A stretch of DNA of 57,402 nt from JAUICS01 sp964384335 (GTDB taxonomy: Bacteria; Pseudomonadota; Alphaproteobacteria; Micavibrionales; Micavibrionaceae): the NCBI GenBank assembly GCA_964384335.1, contig CAYLKN010000012.1:1-57402 (forward strand), written 5' to 3'. Each line of letters begins with the position of its first letter. Positions within the stretch are counted from its first letter, which is position 1. The notes under the pieces were generated by a model, which searched no databases, had not been told where the DNA came from, and was given only the letters and a program-made list of their open reading frames with translations. The position numbers were made by a program, and so were the translations under genes. Positions 51,797 through 57,402 of the stretch are shown piece after piece.

Positions 51797-53167
51797 ATGA
51801 CACATAAAAGCCCAGATAAAGGACCGCAAAAGGCCCAGCAAAAACCCCGGCAAACCCTGTCCAGACGAACAGTTCTTAAAGGCATGGCCGCGGCTGCAGG
51901 CGTTGCGGCCGCTGGAAAACTGGGCCTTTCCCCCGCCCTGGCACAGCAAACCAGAGGAAACTTTCCCGCAGGCGTTTCGGGAAGCACCTGTTTCTTCGGG
52001 TTTAGTGTCCCTACAACCGGTCCCTATGAAAAGCAGGGTAAAGATATTCTCAAGGCTTACGAACTTGCAGTAACAGCTATTAATGACGGCAGTGAACTGG
52101 CCAAAGCGATGTCACCCAATATAACAAAAGGTATTCTTGGAAAGACGATTGAATATGACCATGCCGACACAGCCTCCAACCCCACGAAGTCGGTCGAGGC
52201 TCTGACGCGTTTTATAAAAAACAACAAAGCAATAATGTGCGCGGGCAGTGTCAGTTCTTCTGTCGCGATTGCAAACCAGAAACTCGCGCAACGCGAAAAG
52301 GTTATCTATCTTCCTGCAATTACCGGATCCAATGCCACGACCGGCCAGGCATGCCAACGATATGCCTTCCGCGCCTGTCACTATGCCTATACATCATCGA
52401 AGGCTCTTGCCCCCGTTCTTGCCAAAGAGCTTGGAAGTGACGCAAAGGTCGCCTATCTGGTTCCCGATTATACCTACGGGCACAGTGTCCTGGACTCAAT
52501 GAAGGAATTCACAGAGGCGCAGGGATGGGAAACTGTGAATGAGCAGTTCCCTCCTCTCGGAATTGATGATTTCAGCCCCTATCTGACCAACATCGCCACC
52601 AGCGGCGCCAATGTCCTGGTCAACATCTGTTTTGGCGCGGATGCGGTCATTTCCGCAAAACAGGCCAAGGAATTCGGTATTCTGGACACGATGTCCCAGG
52701 TTTTCCCTTATATGGCCCCGTTCCTTCCTGAAGAACTCGGTCCGGAGATCATGGCCGGTGTCTATGGCGCAACAGATTTCTGGTGGACCCTTGCAGACGA
52801 GAATGACAAGGCTGCGATGTTTGTCGATGCCTTCAAAAGCAAATACGGCTACAACCCCGAATGGGGCGCACATACCGCCTTCCTTCAGACAATGTTATAT
52901 GCCGATGCCGTCGAGCGTGCAGGAACATTTGATCCGAAAGCCGTGATTGAAACATATGAGTCCGGTTACACAATCGACACAACACTTGGCGAAGTCTCAT
53001 GGCGCAAGGAGGATCACCAGCTTATCCGCCCCGTTCATGTCGTTATCGGCAAGACAAAGGATGAGATGAGCAATCCTGAGGATCTGCTTAAAATCGTTGG
53101 GCGCGCCGAAGGTAAAGATGTCATGCCGCCAATTGAAAAATTCGGCTGCCAGATGCACGAGATTTAA
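51797..53167 (+). CDS. Tat-exported branched-chain-amino-acid-type periplasmic binding protein
   Basis: 456 residues. A twin-arginine signal (SRRTVLKGMAAAAGVAAAG, cleavage after LAQ) precedes a type I periplasmic-binding fold of the LivJ/amide family. The start of the fold is FFGFSVPTTGPYEKQGKDILKAYELAVTAIND. IMCAGSVSSSVAIANQKLAQREKVIYLPAITGS and YLVPDYTYGHSVLDSMKEF are also typical. It binds a small solute in the periplasm, but which one cannot be told. AAGGAAGGAGA precedes the ATG. No ABC permease or ATPase genes follow; the only neighbour on this strand is the chemoreceptor. Confidence 0.92.
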   Translation: MTHKSPDKGPQKAQQKPRQTLSRRTVLKGMAAAAGVAAAGKLGLSPALAQQTRGNFPAGVSGSTCFFGFSVPTTGPYEKQGKDILKAYELAVTAINDGSELAKAMSPNITKGILGKTIEYDHADTASNPTKSVEALTRFIKNNKAIMCAGSVSSSVAIANQKLAQREKVIYLPAITGSNATTGQACQRYAFRACHYAYTSSKALAPVLAKELGSDAKVAYLVPDYTYGHSVLDSMKEFTEAQGWETVNEQFPPLGIDDFSPYLTNIATSGANVLVNICFGADAVISAKQAKEFGILDTMSQVFPYMAPFLPEELGPEIMAGVYGATDFWWTLADENDKAAMFVDAFKSKYGYNPEWGAHTAFLQTMLYADAVERAGTFDPKAVIETYESGYTIDTTLGEVSWRKEDHQLIRPVHVVIGKTKDEMSNPEDLLKIVGRAEGKDVMPPIEKFGCQMHEI

Positions 53168-53206
53168 ATTTCAAATTCCCTTAAAAAGAAAAACCGGAAG
53201 GCTTCA

Positions 53207-53250
53207 TTTGCATTTCCTGCCTGCGCAGGAAATGCAAAGCCATTCTTTTT
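53207..53250 (+). terminator. Hairpin terminator after the binding-protein gene
   Basis: TTTGCATTTCCTGC (53207-53220) and GCAGGAAATGCAAA (53225-53238) form a perfect 14-bp stem with a CTGC loop, followed by GCCATTCTTTTT. It lies 39 bases after the stop codon. It can also end transcription from the convergent murA side, though no T-run is seen there. Confidence 0.7.
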
Positions 53251-53267
53251 GATCGCCATTAGCTCTA
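53234..53267 (-). repeat. Fragment of the intergenic repeat element, copy 3
   Basis: On the minus strand 53267-53242 matches the first 26 bases of copy 1 (24193-24218) at 23 positions, including CGATCAAAAAGAAT. The match continues weakly through GGCTTTGC and then stops. The following hairpin (53207-53238) differs from those in copies 1 and 2. Confidence 0.55.
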
Positions 53268-53337
53268 AAGCCGGACGAAAAAAATTTCCCTGCCCTGAGG
53301 TTTTGCGTTCATATCTTTAAGAAAAGTTCTTTGAATA

Positions 53338-54756
53338 TTACTCCCCGCGAAGCCGTTTTGCCTCCACGCCCAGGTTTTTGAGCTTCTCTACAATATTTTC
53401 GTATCCGCGATCCAGATGATAGATCCGGTTTACAACCGTTTCCCCTTCGGCGGCAAGACCGGCCAGAACAAGTGCAACGCTGGCCCGCAAGTCTGTCGCC
53501 ATAACTTCCGTCCCGGTCAGTTTTTCAACGCCTCTTACAATTGCTGAGTTTCCCTGCACACGAATATTTGCACCCATACGGTTGAGCTCCGGGACGTGCA
53601 TAAAGCGGTTTTCAAAAATGGTTTCTGTTACCATGCCTGCACCTTCCGACACACAGAGCATGGTTGTCATCTGGGCCTGCAAGTCGGTGGCAAAGCCCGG
53701 GTAAGGTTCGGTCATTACATCTATGCCTTTCAACCGGCGGCCGTTCCGCCATGCCCTTATGCTGTTGCTCTCCCTGTCTTCCTCAAAATGAACGCCGGCT
53801 TCTGATAACGGCCGCATTAAAGCCCCGAGATATTCCAGGGACGTTTTTTCAAGCGTTATTTCACCGCCGCATAATCCCACGGCAATAAGCCAGGTTCCCG
53901 TTTCAATCCTGTCGGACATAACGTCATGGGTTATGCCGTTCAGCCTGTCCTTACCGTGAATTGTGATTGTATTTGTGCCAAGACCCTCAATCTCGGCGCC
54001 CATGCTTATCAGACAATGACCCAGATCCAACACCTCCGGCTCCCGAGCCGCGTTATTCAGAACCGTTGTGCCTTTGGCAAGCGTAGCCGCCATCATCAGG
54101 TTTTCCGTTCCCGTATGACTGACCTGCGGGAATGTGTATTCAACGCCTTTAAGGCCTTTCGGCGCCCTGGCATGGATATATCCGTTTTCAATTTCGATCT
54201 CTGCGCCAAGGGCCTTCAGCCCCTGAATATGATAATCAACAGGCCGCGTTCCAATTGCACAGCCGCCGGGAAGAGACACAACCGCCTCGCCATACCTGGC
54301 GAGAAGCGGCCCAAGGACAAGAATACTCGCCCGCATTTTACGAACCAGATCATAGGGCGCTTCGGGATTTGTAATTGTTTCCGCATTTAAATAGGCAAAG
54401 CCGTCCGAGCGCAGTGCAACGTGCACCCCGATATGCTGTAAAACCGCAGCCTGGGTTCTGATATCGCCAAGAAAAACAGGCATGTTCCTCAGCTGCATCG
54501 CCTCACCGGTCAGAAGGGAGGCGCACATTAATTTCAGGGCCGCATTTTTTGCACCGCTGACGGCTATCTTGCCTTCCAGAGAATTTCCGCCCTGTATAAC
54601 CAGCTTCTCAAGTCCGGAAGAACGGCTCAAAGCCTCCGAGTCAATCGGAACCGGCCTGGTGCGGGATTCTTCGTACTGAGCGCCAGTCCGGTTTTCAGCC
54701 AGCTCTGGGAAGTGTGACCCCGCGCTGGCCCATGTATTTTCCTTTGCGGTCTGCAT
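53338..54756 (-). CDS. murA: UDP-N-acetylglucosamine 1-carboxyvinyltransferase with N-terminal extension
   Basis: 472 residues; the catalytic body is of normal length (about 420) and starts at LEKLVIQGGNSLEGKIAVSGAKNAALKLM. GGCAIGTRPVDYH near residue 165 holds the active-site Cys that fosfomycin alkylates. Other motifs: EPEVLDLGHCLISMGAEIEG, DRIETGTWLIA and NRIYHLDRGYENIVEKLKNLG. It adds enolpyruvate to UDP-GlcNAc, the first step of peptidoglycan synthesis. The first 48 residues are an atypical extension overlapping the dcd 3' end by 62 bp. The start is strongly supported by GAGGTG four bases before the ATG. Confidence 0.97.
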   Translation of the reverse strand: MQTAKENTWASAGSHFPELAENRTGAQYEESRTRPVPIDSEALSRSSGLEKLVIQGGNSLEGKIAVSGAKNAALKLMCASLLTGEAMQLRNMPVFLGDIRTQAAVLQHIGVHVALRSDGFAYLNAETITNPEAPYDLVRKMRASILVLGPLLARYGEAVVSLPGGCAIGTRPVDYHIQGLKALGAEIEIENGYIHARAPKGLKGVEYTFPQVSHTGTENLMMAATLAKGTTVLNNAAREPEVLDLGHCLISMGAEIEGLGTNTITIHGKDRLNGITHDVMSDRIETGTWLIAVGLCGGEITLEKTSLEYLGALMRPLSEAGVHFEEDRESNSIRAWRNGRRLKGIDVMTEPYPGFATDLQAQMTTMLCVSEGAGMVTETIFENRFMHVPELNRMGANIRVQGNSAIVRGVEKLTGTEVMATDLRASVALVLAGLAAEGETVVNRIYHLDRGYENIVEKLKNLGVEAKRLRGE

Positions 54757-55264
54757 AATTCACCTCACATGGTCCGGCGCCTCTGAAAAACAAGAACTGG
54801 GAAATGCCCTCATTGGCATAAACCCGTGCAGGCAGAGGCGTCGTGTTAGAAATTTCCAGGGTAACATGCCCTTCCCATCCGGGTTCCAGCGGCGTGACAT
54901 TAACGATCAGGCCGCAGCGGGCATATGTACTTTTGCCAAGACATATCACCAGAACGTCTTCAGGTATACGAAAATATTCAACCGTGCGTGACAAGACAAA
55001 GCTGTTTGGCGGTATGACACAAATATCGGTCTTGCGCTCGACAAAGCTTTGCTCTGAAAACGCCTTGGGATCCACAACCGCATTATCGACATTCGTAAAA
55101 ATCATAAAATCGTCCGAAACGCGGGCATCATAGCCGTAAGATGAAAGGCCGTAGGAAATCACGCCTTCGGATTTCTGTTTTTCCTCAAACGGCTCGATCA
55201 TACCGGCCTCCAGTGCGTATTGACGGATCATATGATCAGGCATCAGGCCGGATTCCGACCTCAT
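54695..55264 (-). CDS. dcd: dCTP deaminase
   Basis: About 189 residues. Deaminates dCTP to dUTP in pyrimidine deoxynucleotide supply. Visible: GMIEPFEEKQKSEGVISYGLSSYGYDARV, CLGKSTYARCGL and the catalytic-site NVTPLEPGWEGHVTLEISNTT, then GISQFLFFRG. Start ATG 55264 (MRSESGLMPDHM) is chosen because it nearly abuts the upstream small gene; ATG 55243 (MPDHMIRQ) gives the usual family start, and ATG 55315 is a longer option behind a weak AAGGG. Its last 62 bp also encode the N terminus of MurA in another frame. Confidence 0.95.
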   Translation of the reverse strand: MRSESGLMPDHMIRQYALEAGMIEPFEEKQKSEGVISYGLSSYGYDARVSDDFMIFTNVDNAVVDPKAFSEQSFVERKTDICVIPPNSFVLSRTVEYFRIPEDVLVICLGKSTYARCGLIVNVTPLEPGWEGHVTLEISNTTPLPARVYANEGISQFLFFRGAGPCEVNYADRKGKYMGQRGVTLPRAG

Positions 55265-55268
55265 CTCA

Positions 55269-55436
55269 TCAATCTTGTCCAGGATCTGTTCCCTGTCTTT
55301 CTTTTTTTGCAGCATCGCCCTTAATATCCTTTTGCCGTTGCTTACGCTTACGTAAATTGGCCCTTAAGGCCTCGGCACGTGCCTCAGCCCTGTTTTCTTT
55401 TCCCTTACCGGTTGCATCGTTACTCGATCCGGACAT
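55269..55436 (-). CDS. 55-residue basic Ala/Arg/Lys-rich protein
   Basis: A short minus-strand frame, ATG at 55436, that begins MSGSSNDATGKGKENRAEAR and continues with AEALRANLRKRKQQRQ. It is highly charged, helical and without Cys. The core ALRANLRKRK recalls small conserved alphaproteobacterial proteins that sit beside murA/dcd, from which the assignment as a real gene follows. It ends just upstream of dcd. No ribosome site is obvious. Function unknown. Confidence 0.6.
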   Translation of the reverse strand: MSGSSNDATGKGKENRAEARAEALRANLRKRKQRQKDIKGDAAKKERQGTDPGQD

Positions 55437-55543
55437 AACTTTTTACGAAATATAACAGGATACTAGGAAAAAGACCGGAAATATTCCAGTATTTTTTCTT
55501 AAAACCCGAATTTTTAAGGGGATATTCAGCATCCTCGGTGATA

Positions 55544-57091
55544 TCAGTTTTTGTGGATTGCCGTCAGTTTGTACAAATCTTTCCTCCTGTCCTTGAGGTT
55601 CCGCACTGCGCCCTCGCTGTGCAGCTCTATCAGGTTATAGAGATCAAGATCCGCAATCAGGGTCATTTCCGTGTTTGGTGTTGCTTCCGCTGCAATGCCG
55701 TCATGAGGAAAGGCAAAATCGGAAGGGGTCAGGACGGCCGCCTGGGAATACTGCATGTCCATATTCACCACCTTTGGAAGGTTTCCCGTACTGCCCGACA
55801 TTACCACATAACATTCGTTTTCAATTGCACGGGCATGGGCACAGGTCCTTACCCTCAAATAACTGTTTTTCGTATCGGTCCAGTACGGGACGAAAAGGAT
55901 CTGCATCCCCTGCTCCGCCATCAGACGGCAGAGTTCGGGAAATTCGGCATCATAACAGATCAGAATTCCGATACGTCCGAAATCGGTTTCGAACACATTG
56001 ATTTTATCACCGCCGGTCATGCCCCAGTAATCGACCTCGTCCGGGGTTACGTGCAGCTTGTACTGCTGATCCCAGGTTCCGTCCCGGCGGCACAGGTACG
56101 AGACGTTGCGCAGCTTGCCGTCTTTGTATTCAGGCATGCTTCCGGCGATAATGTTGATGTTATAGGATATCGCAAACTTGACCATTTCCTCCCGTATCTG
56201 ATCCGTGTAACCGGCAAGTTTGCGCACCGCCTCCGACGGTGAAAGCTGGTTGTACCGGACCATCAGCGGCCCGTTGAAAAATTCCGGAAACAAGACAATA
56301 TCCGCCTCATAGTCTGAAACGGCGTCAACAAAATATTCAACCTGCTGGAAAAAGTCATCCAGGGAAGTCGTGGTCCGCATCTGCCACTGAACGGCACCCA
56401 CCCTGACACTTTCCTTGCTGCGCGTCTGGGTTTCGTCACCCGCATCCTCAAAATAGATATTCAACCATTCCAGAAGGGTCGCATAGGTTTTGGATGCGCC
56501 GTCCTCGGGCATATATCCCCGCATTACACGCCGTACGTGAAATCCGTTAGAAAGCTGGAAACTCAAAACAGGGTCGTAAATTTCACGCGCACGCACCATT
56601 TTGACATATTCCTGCGGCTTGAGTTTACTTTCGTGATCGGCGTAGCCCGGGACCCGCCCGCCCGCAATAATGCCGCGCAGATTCTGTTCGTAACAGAGTT
56701 CTTTCCGGGCGTCGTAAAGACGTCGTCCAAGGCGCATGTTGCGGTATTCGGGATGAACAAATATATCAATACCGTAAAGGGTTTCCCCTTTTGGATCATG
56801 TGTTGCAAATGTCCCTTTTGCCGTTATCTGGTCATAGGTATGGCGGTCGCCCCATTTTTTGTAATTAACGATAATACTGAGTGCGGCGGCAACAACCTTC
56901 CCGTTGTCTTCAATACAGATCTGGCCATCTGGGAAAATTCTGATCAGCGTGCCAAACTGTTGTTCTGTCCATGGGCCCGAGACAGGATACACATGTTCCA
57001 TAATCTCTTTCATGTCTTCATAATCAGCCGGCTCCAGAGGGCGCAGTGTCAAATGGTGCTGATCGCTGTTTGCGTTGTTTTTATCGGTCAT
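55544..57091 (-). CDS. GNAT domain fused to carbon-nitrogen hydrolase (YhcX-like)
   Basis: 515 residues. The N-terminal 210 residues form a GNAT fold (LTLRPLEPADYEDMKEIMEHV, GIDIFVHPEYRNMRLGRRLYDARKELC for acetyl-CoA binding). The C-terminal part is a nitrilase-superfamily amidohydrolase with the triad Glu in LFPEFFNGP (about 274), Lys in YKLHVTPDE (about 349) and Cys in ICYDAEFPE (about 383). The combination is known from B. subtilis YhcX and many proteobacteria. The substrate is not established; the acyltransferase and the amidase may act on the same small molecule. Confidence 0.93.
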   Translation of the reverse strand: MTDKNNANSDQHHLTLRPLEPADYEDMKEIMEHVYPVSGPWTEQQFGTLIRIFPDGQICIEDNGKVVAAALSIIVNYKKWGDRHTYDQITAKGTFATHDPKGETLYGIDIFVHPEYRNMRLGRRLYDARKELCYEQNLRGIIAGGRVPGYADHESKLKPQEYVKMVRAREIYDPVLSFQLSNGFHVRRVMRGYMPEDGASKTYATLLEWLNIYFEDAGDETQTRSKESVRVGAVQWQMRTTTSLDDFFQQVEYFVDAVSDYEADIVLFPEFFNGPLMVRYNQLSPSEAVRKLAGYTDQIREEMVKFAISYNINIIAGSMPEYKDGKLRNVSYLCRRDGTWDQQYKLHVTPDEVDYWGMTGGDKINVFETDFGRIGILICYDAEFPELCRLMAEQGMQILFVPYWTDTKNSYLRVRTCAHARAIENECYVVMSGSTGNLPKVVNMDMQYSQAAVLTPSDFAFPHDGIAAEATPNTEMTLIADLDLYNLIELHSEGAVRNLKDRRKDLYKLTAIHKN

Positions 57092-57304
57092 CTGTATTGG
57101 TATTTGTGTTCTTAAAAGGCATTCCGGTATTCTGTTTCAATGGAAAGAAATAGCCGTCTATACCTGATTTGTAAATTAAATTAAGGCATTGGCCTCAAGA
57201 ATTGTGTATTGCACAAACCATTTTTCAGAAAACGACCCCGAAAAAGAAGGATCATAATTCACTGGACAAAAACAGGCCTGTTGCGGTAGGTGTATCAGGT
57301 CATC

Positions 57305-57379
57305 GCTGCCGTAGCTCAGTGGTAGAGCGCACCCTTGGTAAGGGTGAGGCCGGGAGTTCAATCCTCCCCGGCAGCACCA
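57305..57379 (+). tRNA. tRNA-Thr (GGU)
   Basis: 75 nt with encoded CCA. Acceptor GCTGCCG pairs perfectly with CGGCAGC; D arm TAGCTCAGTGGTAGAGC; anticodon stem CACCC/GGGTG with loop TTGGTAA (anticodon GGT); T arm GGGAGTTCAATCCTCCC. It is the last complete feature of the window. Confidence 0.97.
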
Positions 57380-57402
57380 GCCTTCGCACTGCGTGCTTCG
57401 GC

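Noticed and set aside
57380..57402. Attachment site next to tRNA-Thr
   Set aside because: Only 23 bases remain after the tRNA and no integrase or direct repeat of the tRNA end is seen.
1..57402. CRISPR array, prophage, insertion sequence or defence island
   Set aside because: No regularly spaced direct repeats, transposase, integrase, phage structural or defence genes were found.

Overview
The window reads as a chromosomal segment of a flagellated, Gram-negative alphaproteobacterium of moderate GC content. This is inferred from several classic alphaproteobacterial gene neighbourhoods: lspA / DUF3035-type lipoprotein / paired M16 peptidases, waaA-lpxK-acyltransferase, carA-carB-greA, and yqeY-dnaG-rpoD. 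Also pointing that way are a DUF3126 protein, a class II DAHP synthase, a BTLCP-type cysteine protease, DUF6746 and a GNAT-carbon-nitrogen hydrolase fusion. Order or family cannot be fixed from this sequence. A run of 100 Ns (27342-27441) shows that it is a draft scaffold.

Layout. Bases 1-10554: a truncated His-tailed membrane protein (+), then nine genes all on the minus strand (lspA, lipoprotein, active M16 peptidase, inactive M16 partner, pgi, pentapeptide-repeat protein, mutL, DUF4870-like membrane protein, zur). Bases 10659-14789 (+): flagellin behind a good sigma-28-type promoter and followed by two terminator hairpins, then an olsB/olsA-like ornithine-lipid pair and DUF3126. Bases 14858-17713: two tandem, paralogous, Cys-containing secreted proteins of unknown function and a small helical protein on the other strand. 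Bases 17850-26482 (+): lipid A/Kdo genes (waaA, lpxK, LpxL-type acyltransferase), class II DAHP synthase, nadE, gltX and a TrmJ-type methyltransferase. rpsD lies convergent at 26498-27115 behind a strong promoter and a leader of about 160 nt.

Bases 27442-30700 form an AT-rich accessory patch. It holds a divergent M32-like metallopeptidase broken by the N gap, a BTLCP cysteine peptidase, and DUF6746. The first two diverge from an intergenic region with opposed promoters that share a 17-bp palindrome. Bases 30878-38721: uvrB, two exported or membrane hypotheticals, a GH13 alpha-glucosidase with an apparent one-base frameshift near its N terminus, a periplasmic cyclophilin, a chemoreceptor and greA. 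Bases 38875-48844: carB/carA on the minus strand, divergent from yqeY-dnaG-rpoD and two membrane proteins. Bases 48881-57402: a CAU-anticodon tRNA, a large chemoreceptor followed directly by a Tat-exported periplasmic binding protein, then murA, dcd, a 55-residue basic protein and the GNAT-nitrilase fusion on the minus strand, and tRNA-Thr(GGU).

Most of the window is housekeeping: envelope biogenesis, nucleotide and NAD synthesis, replication/transcription, repair and motility. The less ordinary items are a family of hairpin-rich intergenic repeats (after nadE, beside uvrB, and a fragment beside the binding-protein gene), the divergent protease pair with its shared palindrome, the tandem secreted paralogs, the GH13 frameshift, the dcd/murA coding overlap, and a 12-bp minisatellite in the M16 peptidase tail. 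I found no CRISPR array, prophage, insertion sequence or recognisable defence system.
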